Part shown: piece by piece, positions 43,901-51,464 of the stretch
Layout of the letters: every line of letters starts with the position of its first letter
Numbering within the stretch: position 1 is the first letter of the stretch
Assembly (NCBI GenBank): GCA_044224925.1
Contig: JBGAJM010000009.1
Coordinates: 1-64,000, forward strand
Length of the DNA stretch: 64,000 nt
Reading direction: 5' to 3'
Origin: Kapaibacterium sp044224925
GTDB taxonomy: Bacteria > Bacteroidota > Ignavibacteria > Kapaibacteriales > Kapaibacteriaceae
The notes under the pieces: model-generated
The model's database searches: none
What the model saw: only the letters and a program-made list of their open reading frames with translations
Told to the model about the DNA's origin: nothing
Program-made: the position numbers and the translations under genes

Positions 43901-44927
43901 ATGGACAGTAACGCCAAATCAACTCAAGAGCCCGATCGCCGACACGCAGGTCGTTGTGATCTCCACAGACAAGATGGTAGCAACACCAGTGAATGGTCGC
44001 GTTACGATCCGCATCGTGGTGGAAGACGCTTCGGGTGCAATGGATACACTGTCGTATGCAGTGTCGGTATCTGCGACTACTCGCTTCACCGCTCCGGTCC
44101 GTGTTGAAAACAACCTTGGTGCATTCCAGGTGCTTGTCTTCGGTGTCGGTGGAACGGAAACGGCAACACGTGGTGATGAAGATGGTTCGTTTGGTCAACT
44201 CGACTCTAACTACTGTGAGTATGAGCTGCCACCAGTTCCATATCTCGACGTGTTCGATGCTCGTTGGACGATCCCGAATCGTAATGGTATTCTCCGCAAC
44301 ATCTATCCGTTCAGCAACACAGCCGGAGAGGCCATCTATCGTGGTCGCTTCCAAGGTGGTGGTGAAACCGGACAGAGCTCGGCTACATACCCAGTTCGCG
44401 TTTCGTGGTGCCGTGCTGATATTCCAGCGGTGGATGCACAGAACCCAGGTTCATACTACATCCGCGACGACATCAGCAACGGTGCACTGTTCAGCTACAA
44501 CATGAAGACAGGTAATGGTCGCTCTGCTGCCGATATCGGTCACAAGACCGACGGAAGCTGCGATACGCTTGTCATCAGCCGTGACGCTCTTAAGGGCTTC
44601 ATCATCGTGTATGACTTCACAACGGATGTGAATGAAACAGAGGCACCACTTGCTGATCTCGCGATCACATCTGCTGCACCGAATCCATTCAGTGAGTCTA
44701 CGATGATCACGTTCAGCACACCAGTGTCACAATTGGTGTCTGTAGAGATCTATGATGCAATTGGTTCGAAGGTTGCCACGCTCGCGAAGAGCACCTTTGA
44801 TGCCGGTCGTCACATGGTTGAATGGAATGGAACGGCAAATGGTCTTGCACTTGCAAACGGTGTTTACACCTGCCGCATCAGCGATGGCACACGTTCCGTG
44901 ACACAACAGATCGTCCTCGTCCGCTAA
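37947..44927 (+). CDS. Giant secreted beta-helix surface protein with T9SS C-terminal domain
   Basis: 2326 residues from the ATG at 37947, chosen because GGAGG lies 4 bases upstream and the signal peptide MQRWFRLSSLLLVLTAAFSVVHAQ begins there. About residues 270-990 are polymorphic-outer-membrane-like beta-helix coils with repeated GGAI/GGAL after an FxxN turn (FRNNMARYHGGAL, FSANESGRGGAV, FSSNTAGYSGGAI, FRSNKSYNGNGGAI, MQNNSAYSGAAI). The middle is long and unassigned. Around 1800-1930 are Ig-like units (EDEDYNVQLLD, PAWLKINRVNGLLYGTP). The end (APNPFSESTMITF, VEIYDAIGSKV, ANGVYTCRI, IVLVR) is a type A sorting domain. Likely a cell-surface adhesin or shell protein, possibly very highly expressed judging by codon choice. 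Confidence 0.85.
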   Translation: MQRWFRLSSLLLVLTAAFSVVHAQDYVEVRGSLPPGQVRVFVRDTIYRISGSYTIGGTLVIEPGTRVEFLPNGRMIDSTGGRILADGRASATYNANAVNALFPPYTGYDDVNYFGAPGVVSSTIATEPTIHPSKYGIIFNVDLGSDPNLMGLTPAKAIMYKAARLELGGQQAAIRLNPWFRPTQGSPINVSAARITFVAGDVNNFSREWGHIIVLPGARAAFFRDVDFLNFRKDTTVDNQPIYLANSNGQQLTRQDQLAVNDNLLRQTNGSGGAISTFSVRTWLVGCTFRNNMARYHGGALQIQQAPVDQYVGSNLQLYPTPNPVTVANLQPYAAQTNPYITNVLTAQPIQQNIPSIDNLFSSASEPNFTDAERQSLDDARLAMYLGRIRQIRFISNRALLANVDTVRIGNIRVVTDVATRATTRPFEDRSKKNDAFGGALYISGRTQMIVGLGINDFQGKDTVEFTGNYAENRQSTELVNGLRSNGARGGALYLEGTGTHLIVAGRYTSNKTVTPYISNTNITASNDFVGNYSQGGAIYTSATAGQLQIRGGLDNNPSTLFSANESGRGGAVYVEASTDLLPSPWIGGSDGVIVARNYGFNIKFQMNKATTEGGAIYAARNPIVYGAGGAAGPLWVYGTNYGIEFSSNTAGYSGGAIAVALPQNLPVNRRSTRFTRAHFITNSTGNVADSMKPYVRGGGALYTVNADLNMVKGVEFRSNKSYNGNGGAIAMVTPDALLRKRFFFTDLETPVVDGQGVVTGYTAADAVFTGLVSGPKADERMLTRFYDNVAYPNPARQGNGTTQKGNNGNLLHPGTTIRENGTGLGGAIYILDSVRVRVDTIWLDRVRMQNNSAYSGAAIYSDNYDLKIALQRCLVTGNRASSPIGRNVDTVTGPLVNNENVVSSDLAGAVLYGEITGPLPWSTFSTAANSIYDNDARFIIRLPDAYDTKGVLAGTTGVGFGGVDTLRGNYWGRTEANVQTILPISANNTFQRVQESFFIAGNGKTHMRFMRTATNNPTEQGPFESTWYYDYKAIPIYSFPDTLLMEGRIYDIFDKGTDIKTADYSRRRMSPVEDFAVGIPPVLRTYTDSTMPSYRKYVKRTTRNPFDAEMYPYIAKVQTEFVGNHPIGYPLFLETRADYGQTAEISNNDRRAVNETVFFVINQRTGDYIRVNMKQKSLTDTIFRARVELVPDSTNGGDPNIRRAYEGLSSYGTGATLLQRIARNAAAEDSAALAGRRWDGSVVAGELGGAGFRLGNRPGLPFSNTGSDGSKETYFGGERYRALPVITGDEVLVVSRTVLWRDGVVPALDGGLTFTVGNTTVPPVFTGSADTLPNLTIPEMRNRVFITENRLYTPKNDGKWFFEPASYPADSTGTPIATLDHTERDSIFTISAVDINRFFDPRSIMDSTFGSYLSYDWTITDQNSALKYWLRDTLVTAGNASGMNGMKWGATGYRMLRGRPINPYVVPGGEEVRVVAKNFPPSIEIVDSLRKSGIAEDVISRWMYLYPSYFHAEEYDNNALPLDQRDQANTNARYLQQDTVDFAWMDTVSYRFNIHVVDSMPRFIWSYKPTTGGQQYLNMLTGDVTIVLDPTTTDTNSFKNGVWVDTLRMTPTASRVGRFLIAPNAIIDERYNDPAATPAQQPDDLNVQFVANLTDSLRFMLDVNTDDEFEDMAAVDNNRAIVQQFGPWDFRYGKTAYGFMSTAMRQTPGDTTLDEVLQARPIWMSSRYLRKYNESSVPDPVAADFTSMGQVNVRIAADEARQILTPIGQVNGALNVDSLVTIVANDGHGGLNYITRRVFVNVQPTIVTESLPDAIEDEDYNVQLLDSSRRIKVYDPNFGQAQDYELIYTNETRTEVAVDPYFSEAGTIALDSTRKTTPAWLKINRVNGLLYGTPRVTDLPRTDTSVNVTVLVTDRGGLRTIKTIPMTIKYTNHNPRLFSSPIIRCVDKDAAYTDTIRVADLDLLRKQAGNETLTFTVLEPTEGTWTVTPNQLKSPIADTQVVVISTDKMVATPVNGRVTIRIVVEDASGAMDTLSYAVSVSATTRFTAPVRVENNLGAFQVLVFGVGGTETATRGDEDGSFGQLDSNYCEYELPPVPYLDVFDARWTIPNRNGILRNIYPFSNTAGEAIYRGRFQGGGETGQSSATYPVRVSWCRADIPAVDAQNPGSYYIRDDISNGALFSYNMKTGNGRSAADIGHKTDGSCDTLVISRDALKGFIIVYDFTTDVNETEAPLADLAITSAAPNPFSESTMITFSTPVSQLVSVEIYDAIGSKVATLAKSTFDAGRHMVEWNGTANGLALANGVYTCRISDGTRSVTQQIVLVR

Positions 44928-44935
44928 CATGAAGT

Positions 44936-44964
44936 TGGGTCGGTGTGAAGTTCACACCGACCCA
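44936..44964 (+). terminator. Intercistronic hairpin
   Basis: TGGGTCGGTGTG (44936-44947) pairs perfectly with CACACCGACCCA (44953-44964) around AAGTT. No T run follows. It lies 8 bp after the stop of the giant gene and 44 bp before the next ATG, so it may end, attenuate or stabilise the long transcript. Confidence 0.55.
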
Positions 44965-45008
44965 CCTCTTCGCCATCGAAAACAATGTCTTGTAACCTTG
45001 GAGTCCTT

Positions 45009-47051
45009 ATGAAAAGACAGGTATTGATTGCTTCGGCACTCGTACTCTGTTCTCTCGCGATAGGCGGCGTGGATGGCATGGCGCAAACGATCACGAACCA
45101 GTTTCGCCAGCCAACACTCGTCGTAGGTCGCCCGTATCGTGATATCGATGCGTGCCCTGTATCGCGGTCGAACAAAATCCTTTTGGCACCAGGTAGCTTC
45201 ACGCTGCCGCCAACGAACGTCGTTGACCTGGATGATGGATATCAGTATCTGCCATTCCCGTCCGGCTTCCGTTTCAACTTCAATAATGCTGAGCGTTTTG
45301 GGATCTATGTAAGCATCAACGGCTTCGCGACCTTCGAAGGCACGAAGCTTGTTCCTGCAAAGCAACCAAACGGTCTGTTCACGAATTCGGCTTCCTACCC
45401 TGACAACGTTGTCGCACCATTCTGGGGCGATCACCGTTTGCGCACGGCAGGCGATATCAATGCTGGTTATATGCCGGCTGAGATCTCGTGGGTCTATGAT
45501 GTGGACCGTGATGAAAACTGCGATACGATCCAGCCGGTTCGCCGCTGCATCGTTATTCAGTGGAAGAATTTGAATATCAATGACCAGTCTGTGAATTCGA
45601 GCGTTGGCAACTTCCAAGCTCGTCTTTATGAGACCACGGCAGATAACAACTTCCAGGGTGATATCGAGTTCGCCTATGGTCAGATCGCAGGAAACCCATA
45701 CACGACGAACACCACTGTGGTAACCCGCGGTGCAACGGTCGGTATCAAGGGTAATGGCGGCTTCCCTGGCTATCTCGCAGACTTCTGGAATGGTCTTGTG
45801 TGGGTCCCGAACGTTGGCGCAAGCACACGTACGGACAGCACGACACGTTGGCAGCCTTCGGGTGGTCGTTCCGACGCTGTGATCCGCTTCTCCGGTATCG
45901 TTCGTTTCACGTTCGATACATGGGGCTTCGGTGATGCAGATACTTCGGCAGCCCGTGGTGCTCGTCACGAGAACCTTCCACAGAATCGCCGCGTAACTTC
46001 TGGTGATGCACGCGTTATCATGCGTTCGATCGTAACAAACCGTCCGTTGGACAGTGTTTGGAAGCGTCAAGCGTATCAAGGTGACGTGAACCACTCCGGT
46101 CGTTTCTACTACACGACGTTGAATCCAGACTTCACATGCTGCTCGACGAACGTTACATTGAATCCAGTACCGCCGAATATCATCATTTGGCGCCGTACGA
46201 TCGATGTTGACCAGTTCACTGGCAAGCAAGTTCTTCGCGTGTACTATGAAGGCGACGGACTGTACGGCACGGGTGGACGCGCCCCAGATGTTAGCAATCT
46301 GACGCAGATCTACTATGAAGTAACTGAATACGATGCTGCTCTTATCATGCGATACTTGAGCGGTCGTCTTCCAATGCTTCCTTGGATCAAGGACAACGAC
46401 ACAACAGGACCTGACTTCGGTAAGACAACTGGTCCGATCTCTGCAGACAATGTAGCGTTCGGTACACCTGTCAAGCTTGGAAATGGTCTCGTTCGTGTTC
46501 CAGTGTTCTTGAACAATCCACACGAAGGTGTGTTCGCTGTGAAGTTCGTTTCGAACAGCGAGATCATCAATGTCAATCCAGTAAGTGCTGTGAATGGCAA
46601 TGTTGATATCGATAACAGCAACGCCGTCGCAGTCGTGACTGGTAACGGATCGTTTGACGTGGCTACACCAGTAGCATACGTCACCGTGAAGGAACAAGAT
46701 GCTTACACGTTCAGCGGTATCCGCTTCAACGATGTGAACAAGTCCAACCAGACGATCCAGAACGTTGAAATGAAGGCTGGCGAGAACATCGTTGCCTATC
46801 CAAATCCAATGACATCCAATGCTTCGATCACTGTGAACGTACCTGTTGGTGGCGTATACACAGTTCGAGTGTATGATGCCTTTGGCAAGTTGGTCAACAC
46901 CGTATTCAACGGTCAAGTATCGAATGGCATGTTCAATGTTGAGTGGAACGGTCGCGACGCATCTGGTGCAACGGTATCTGCCGGTGCATACATGGTTCGC
47001 GTAGACGGTAACGCATTCAGCACGACGACCACGATGACAGTTGTTCGTTAA
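45009..47051 (+). CDS. Secreted surface protein with dockerin-like segment and T9SS C-terminal domain
   Basis: 680 residues from the ATG at 45009 (GGAG 6 bases upstream; signal MKRQVLIASALVLCSLAIGGVDGMAQ). The first 290 residues are beta-rich, with YQYLPFPSGFRFNFNNAERF and ISWVYDVDRDENCD. Around residues 332-450 two helices (DARVIMRSIV and DAALIMRYLSG) flank GDVNHSG, a pattern like the calcium loops of type I dockerins, though widely spaced. Next is a beta-sandwich of cohesin-like style (LVRVPVFLNNPHEGVFAVKF). The end (AYPNPMTSNASITV, VYDAFGKLV, SAGAYMVRV, MTVVR) is a type A sorting domain. Confidence 0.82.
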   Translation: MKRQVLIASALVLCSLAIGGVDGMAQTITNQFRQPTLVVGRPYRDIDACPVSRSNKILLAPGSFTLPPTNVVDLDDGYQYLPFPSGFRFNFNNAERFGIYVSINGFATFEGTKLVPAKQPNGLFTNSASYPDNVVAPFWGDHRLRTAGDINAGYMPAEISWVYDVDRDENCDTIQPVRRCIVIQWKNLNINDQSVNSSVGNFQARLYETTADNNFQGDIEFAYGQIAGNPYTTNTTVVTRGATVGIKGNGGFPGYLADFWNGLVWVPNVGASTRTDSTTRWQPSGGRSDAVIRFSGIVRFTFDTWGFGDADTSAARGARHENLPQNRRVTSGDARVIMRSIVTNRPLDSVWKRQAYQGDVNHSGRFYYTTLNPDFTCCSTNVTLNPVPPNIIIWRRTIDVDQFTGKQVLRVYYEGDGLYGTGGRAPDVSNLTQIYYEVTEYDAALIMRYLSGRLPMLPWIKDNDTTGPDFGKTTGPISADNVAFGTPVKLGNGLVRVPVFLNNPHEGVFAVKFVSNSEIINVNPVSAVNGNVDIDNSNAVAVVTGNGSFDVATPVAYVTVKEQDAYTFSGIRFNDVNKSNQTIQNVEMKAGENIVAYPNPMTSNASITVNVPVGGVYTVRVYDAFGKLVNTVFNGQVSNGMFNVEWNGRDASGATVSAGAYMVRVDGNAFSTTTTMTVVR

Positions 47052-47060
47052 GTCGACCGA

Positions 47061-48257
47061 ATGTCGATCGAAAGAATAGTGAGGATCATAAGTCTGCTGA
47101 CCGTCGTTATGACGGTCAGCAGCTTACCCTCGGTCGCCGACGACACGCTTGTGATTTCATCACAGCGATCGGTGAACATCTGTTCTTCTGCGAGTGATAG
47201 GAAGTTCTTGATCTACGTCGACCTTGGCGAGATCTACTTTTCTGATTCACTCATGTCCTTTGACATCTTTTTGAAGTACGACACAACAAAGCTTGTCTTC
47301 ACAGACATGCTTACAACTGGAACATTGTCGGCTCAAATGAGCGACCTTGGACCAGTATGGCGACCGAAAGATCCGGGTGGGATCTGTTATGCAGGAGGAG
47401 GCTCGATCCTTCAACCAGCAAAGGGCAAACAACCACTCATCGCATTTCAAGGTCTGTTCAAGGGAAGTTGTGGGGATACCACATCCATTGCGCTTGACGA
47501 GGTGATCTTCAATAGTGAGTTTCGTCGGCGGTCTTGGACTGGAACATTCGGAACGATCGCGACGATCGCTCGAGGAACCACAACAAATGAGATCGCCGCT
47601 GTCTTCGACCAGCAGGTATTCCTAATGCGCGGAAAGGACTCGAGTTCTTCGATTCCACTTCACGTTAAGACACCTGACATATCGAATGCGATTGTAGAGT
47701 GTGAGATCAAGATGGATCGTTCAGATTCATTTGCTATCGATTCGATCTACGCGCTACAAACAGATTCGACTTACCAGTTGATCGAAAAGAACGTGACTGC
47801 AGATACGACGACGATCAGATGGAGAACACAATCTCGCAGTACTCAGACAGAGTACATGATCAATGTTCGTTCGTTGACAAATGAAAAGGATAGAACAGCT
47901 ACGATCAATGCAACTATTCGAGTGATCGACAGTTGTTATTGTCGAGTAGCAATGAACACAGATCCAATGCGCACGACGACGATCAAGAATGTGCCGGTGT
48001 TGACTTCTTTGTTTGAAACGGTTGTTAATGAAGGGACTGCATGGTGTACCACAGTAGGTGGTGACATCATCATCCAGTCTCTTCATGGGCAACCAGAGTC
48101 AGTTGAAGTGTTCACGATGTTGGGCGAACGAATTCCGATCGTGCTTCGTGGCGATCAACAGACGATGGTGATCACTGGTGATCTTCTTCCGAATGCACCC
48201 GTTCTCGTACGGATGCAAGGTGGAGGAGAGATCAGATCGAAAATGGTAATGAAATGA
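47061..48257 (+). CDS. Secreted protein with cohesin-like domain and sorting-like tail
   Basis: 398 residues. The signal peptide is MSIERIVRIISLLTVVMTVSSLPSVAD. Residues 30-170 resemble a cohesin-type beta sandwich (FLIYVDLGEIYFSDSLMSFD, then LKYDTTKLVFTDMLTTG). The middle is beta-rich and unassigned. The last 80 residues (SVEVFTMLGERIPIVL, PNAPVLVRM, SKMVMK) resemble a T9SS sorting domain, although the usual PNP motif is not evident. The start codon lacks a Shine-Dalgarno sequence. It is 9 bp after the previous gene and a strong hairpin lies inside its signal-peptide codons. Confidence 0.78.
   Translation: MSIERIVRIISLLTVVMTVSSLPSVADDTLVISSQRSVNICSSASDRKFLIYVDLGEIYFSDSLMSFDIFLKYDTTKLVFTDMLTTGTLSAQMSDLGPVWRPKDPGGICYAGGGSILQPAKGKQPLIAFQGLFKGSCGDTTSIALDEVIFNSEFRRRSWTGTFGTIATIARGTTTNEIAAVFDQQVFLMRGKDSSSSIPLHVKTPDISNAIVECEIKMDRSDSFAIDSIYALQTDSTYQLIEKNVTADTTTIRWRTQSRSTQTEYMINVRSLTNEKDRTATINATIRVIDSCYCRVAMNTDPMRTTTIKNVPVLTSLFETVVNEGTAWCTTVGGDIIIQSLHGQPESVEVFTMLGERIPIVLRGDQQTMVITGDLLPNAPVLVRMQGGGEIRSKMVMK
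47094..47122 (+). promoter_or_regulatory. Hairpin inside signal-peptide codons
   Basis: CTGCTGACCGTC (47094-47105) pairs perfectly over 12 bp with GACGGTCAGCAG (47111-47122) around GTTAT. It starts 33 bases into the coding region of the gene at 47061 and 42 bases after the stop of the upstream gene, so it could damp read-through or translation of the third gene of the run. Confidence 0.55.
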
Positions 48258-48288
48258 TCAGTTAATTCTACTCATCAGAGGAGTTCTT

Positions 48289-51200
48289 ATGAATCGTCGA
48301 TATGCTCTCTGGGGAAGTAGCGCCAAGCTTGGCGTTATTCTCTTGTTTGCAGCGTTGACTGGTATTGGGTCGCAATGGGCGCATGCTCAAGCGGACAAGC
48401 CAGAGCTTCCGACGCTTACCCTGACGGGCCAAGGCGCCGGTTGGAACCAAACGTATTACCCAGATGGCCGCATCTGGGCACCCCGAAGTGGTGACAATGG
48501 TGTTCGTGAGATCTTGGTACCAGTTTTCGTAAAGAACTGCTGGCGCACAACGACCACGTACAAGGCGTTCCCGATCTACAGCTTCAAGATGAAGGTGCAG
48601 TTCGACAGCACGGCGGTTGAATTTGTTGGGATCGACAAGAATGGTCCATTGCGCGGTAATCAGGCTATGCCCTTGAACTGCCTCGCAAAGGATTTCGAGT
48701 TCTCGACAAGTGTTGCACGTGATACCTCGTATCAAAACGTGATCAACGGTCCGATCCAAAACCGTCTTCGTGGTAAGCGCGTGATGATCACGGCTGTGTC
48801 GCCAAAGGCGTTGCCACAAACTGGCAATTCTACCGACGCATGCGATCAGCGTCCTTATGTTGAGATGTTCTACATGCGCTTCCGCGTTCTGGCAAATCCA
48901 GCTTCGAACCCAGTGAGCGCTCGTACTCCACTCATCATCACCAACGACACGCTGTTCTACAACGACTTCCAAGTTGGTAAGGAACTTACGTTCCCGAACG
49001 ATCCTGCTCCCGGTAGATATGCCGGACTCGGTGGCGTAGATAACTACTACATCGATGCTAATCAACAAGAGCAAGTTCGCGATCCACTCCGTCCGTCACG
49101 CTTCGGCATGATCTGGTTGGAAGTAACGGACGAGATCCCACGCTTTACGTTCACGAACGTATCGGATCGTCGCTTCCGTATCGCAGACTCCGTAGACAAC
49201 TCGAACAACCAGCAATGGTTCATCGTAGATCCGATCACATTGGATTCCGGTTCTACATATGATGATGCCGTGAATGGTATCGGTACGCGCGACGTTGATG
49301 TGATCAACGCAACGGCCGGTTCCCGTATGACGGAGATCTTTGTTCAATCTGATTCGAAGTGGCTGAAGTTCAAGTCGTTCACCAAGGGTGGAACGGGTGA
49401 AGTGAATCCATTCCCGAATCCGGTGCGCCAAGGCTTCATCCAGTATCTCGACAAGGGTATCCTTGGTACGACGAACGGAACAGATCCACTTGGAAACCCA
49501 ACGACACTGCAGCGTGACCTGAACATGCGTGTCATCTGTGATCCGAATGAACTTCCACTTGGTGAAGGTGGCGAAGTTGCCGGCGTGTACGTTGGATACT
49601 TGACCTTCACTTCCTACTCTGCGGACGTGTCCCCAGTGCGTATGAAGGTGACGTTCATCTACTTCCGTCCTCCATTCGAGCCAAGCCAGTTCGATGAGTC
49701 AAATCAGTGGCAAGCCGGTCCTTCCGGTCCAACACGTGGTATCCGCATTGAACTTCGTAATTCGAACAATCCGATCGAGCGTACGAACATCATCTTTGGT
49801 GTCGGTGCTCGCGCACGTGACTCCGTTGATACGCTCTTCGGTGAAACGGTCTACCAAGGTGCACTGAACGGTTTTGGTGCTCGCTGGTATCCACAAACGA
49901 AGGATGGAAACGATATCTATCAGTTCGGTCTTGGCGACCTGTGGGCAGCCAGCACGAGCCGTCCGAAGTTCGCTTCGCGTGATATCCGGAACATCTATTC
50001 CGACACGACACTTGTGTACATCTGCCGCTTCAACGCCGGTAGCGCTCTGAACTATCCGATCGTTGTTTCGTGGGATACAGATGACTTCCCTGCTGGTTCT
50101 GACCTGTTCATCCGTGACATTCTCAACGGTGAGCGCTTCAACGTGAACATGCGTCAAGCAACAAGCTTGGGTGGAACGAAGTACTCCTTCACGATCCGTG
50201 ATGCAGACATCACAGCGTTCGCTATCGAGTACACACTTCCAAAGGTCGTTTCCTTCCCGGTCATCAACAAGGGTTGGAACCTTCTCTCCGTACCTGTGAA
50301 CCCATCGTCGGCATTCTACAAGGATGTATTCAAGAAGTCGCTGAACATCCCAGTGTTCTTCTCCCAGAATACGTATCAGCAGAACCAGACGGTCAAGCCA
50401 GGTATCGGCTACTTCATCAAGTATGCCGATGAAGTTGACAAGACCATCGCTGGTGTTCGTTTGACGCACATCGACGAAGACACGTACAAGACAGAGCTGT
50501 ATGAAGGCTGGAACACGATCGGTTCGCTTTCCACACCTATCAACACGGAGTCGATCGGCCTTACGGTCATCGGTACTGCTGATGCTCAGATCCTTGGTGA
50601 CATCTATCGCTATAACACCAACCGTGGTTATGAGGCGATCACCGAGCTTGTACCTGGTCGTGGTCACTGGATGAAGATCAGCGGACACGCATACCTGAAC
50701 ATGTCTGCTCGCACAAGCGGCAAGACAGGCATTAACATGGCAGCCGCTCGCAACAGCGTGCTGGCAAATGCAACGCAAGTGTCGATCAACGACATGAGCG
50801 GTAAGTCCACCGATCTGTACCTTACTGAGCGTACAAAGGTCGAAGCACGTGAAATGTTCGAACTGCCACCAGTTGCTCCACACAACCTCTTCGATGTTCG
50901 CTTCAACACGAACATGTATGTTGAAGATGCTGTGAACCCAGTGATCAACCTGCAAGGCGTTTCGTTCCCAATGTCGGTCACGATGAACTACCCAGATCGT
51001 AACTATACTGTGGTCAACGCAGTGACAGGTTCGATCCTCGGTTCCATCAAGGCCGGCGTTACGAATACGATCAAGATCGACAACAGCAATACTCCGGCTA
51101 TCCGCCTTATGGCAGAAGAAGTCGGCACGAATGCTCTCACGGTTGCTGTAGCTCCGAACCCAGTCGCTCAAACGGCTGCTGTGAACTACACAGTTGTGAA

Positions 51201-51390
51201 CAACGGTCGAGTCACACTTGGTCTTTACAATGCAGTTGGTGAACTCGTGGCCACGATCGTGGACACAGATATGACAATGGGTATGTATAGCGCAGATCTC
51301 AATGCTGCCGCTCTCCCAGCCGGTCGTTATATCGTGAAGCTCAACAACGGTGGCAACATCTTCACCTCATCGGTGACGATCGTCCGCTAA
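48289..51390 (+). CDS. Large secreted surface protein with T9SS C-terminal domain
   Basis: 1033 residues. GAGGAG lies 6 bases before the ATG. The signal peptide ends near WAHAQA (about residue 36). Residues 65-230 resemble a cohesin-like sandwich (ILVPVFVKNCW, FKMKVQFDSTAVEFVGIDK). Around 665-800 there is a repeated module I know from secreted Bacteroidetes proteins, with GWNLLSVPVNP and GWNTIGSLSTPI. The tail is a type A sorting domain: VAPNPVAQTAAVNYTV, LGLYNAVGELVATI, LPAGRYIVKL, VTIVR. Probably exported by T9SS and fixed to the surface together with the products of the preceding genes. A terminator follows. Confidence 0.84.
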   Translation: MNRRYALWGSSAKLGVILLFAALTGIGSQWAHAQADKPELPTLTLTGQGAGWNQTYYPDGRIWAPRSGDNGVREILVPVFVKNCWRTTTTYKAFPIYSFKMKVQFDSTAVEFVGIDKNGPLRGNQAMPLNCLAKDFEFSTSVARDTSYQNVINGPIQNRLRGKRVMITAVSPKALPQTGNSTDACDQRPYVEMFYMRFRVLANPASNPVSARTPLIITNDTLFYNDFQVGKELTFPNDPAPGRYAGLGGVDNYYIDANQQEQVRDPLRPSRFGMIWLEVTDEIPRFTFTNVSDRRFRIADSVDNSNNQQWFIVDPITLDSGSTYDDAVNGIGTRDVDVINATAGSRMTEIFVQSDSKWLKFKSFTKGGTGEVNPFPNPVRQGFIQYLDKGILGTTNGTDPLGNPTTLQRDLNMRVICDPNELPLGEGGEVAGVYVGYLTFTSYSADVSPVRMKVTFIYFRPPFEPSQFDESNQWQAGPSGPTRGIRIELRNSNNPIERTNIIFGVGARARDSVDTLFGETVYQGALNGFGARWYPQTKDGNDIYQFGLGDLWAASTSRPKFASRDIRNIYSDTTLVYICRFNAGSALNYPIVVSWDTDDFPAGSDLFIRDILNGERFNVNMRQATSLGGTKYSFTIRDADITAFAIEYTLPKVVSFPVINKGWNLLSVPVNPSSAFYKDVFKKSLNIPVFFSQNTYQQNQTVKPGIGYFIKYADEVDKTIAGVRLTHIDEDTYKTELYEGWNTIGSLSTPINTESIGLTVIGTADAQILGDIYRYNTNRGYEAITELVPGRGHWMKISGHAYLNMSARTSGKTGINMAAARNSVLANATQVSINDMSGKSTDLYLTERTKVEAREMFELPPVAPHNLFDVRFNTNMYVEDAVNPVINLQGVSFPMSVTMNYPDRNYTVVNAVTGSILGSIKAGVTNTIKIDNSNTPAIRLMAEEVGTNALTVAVAPNPVAQTAAVNYTVVNNGRVTLGLYNAVGELVATIVDTDMTMGMYSADLNAAALPAGRYIVKLNNGGNIFTSSVTIVR

Positions 51391-51408
51391 ACCATGGCGA
51401 TTAAAAAG

Positions 51409-51438
51409 AAAGGCAGCAGGAAACTGCTGCCTTTTTTT
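51409..51438 (+). terminator. Rho-independent terminator of the surface-protein run
   Basis: AAAGGCAGCAG (51409-51419) pairs perfectly with CTGCTGCCTTT (51424-51434) around GAAA, followed by TTTT. GAAA is a stable tetraloop. This is the clearest terminator in the window. Confidence 0.93.
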
Positions 51439-51464
51439 ATTCCTATACGATCCAGCGTCTCTAC

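Noticed and set aside
44952..46916. Minus-strand open frame of 654 codons opposite the 680-residue secreted protein
   Set aside because: Its translation is rich in His, Arg, Cys and Ile with no known motif or signal, while the + strand encodes a signal peptide and sorting domain. It results from codon bias.
49699..51171. Minus-strand open frame of 490 codons
   Set aside because: Shadow of the 1033-residue secreted protein; no start signal or family features.
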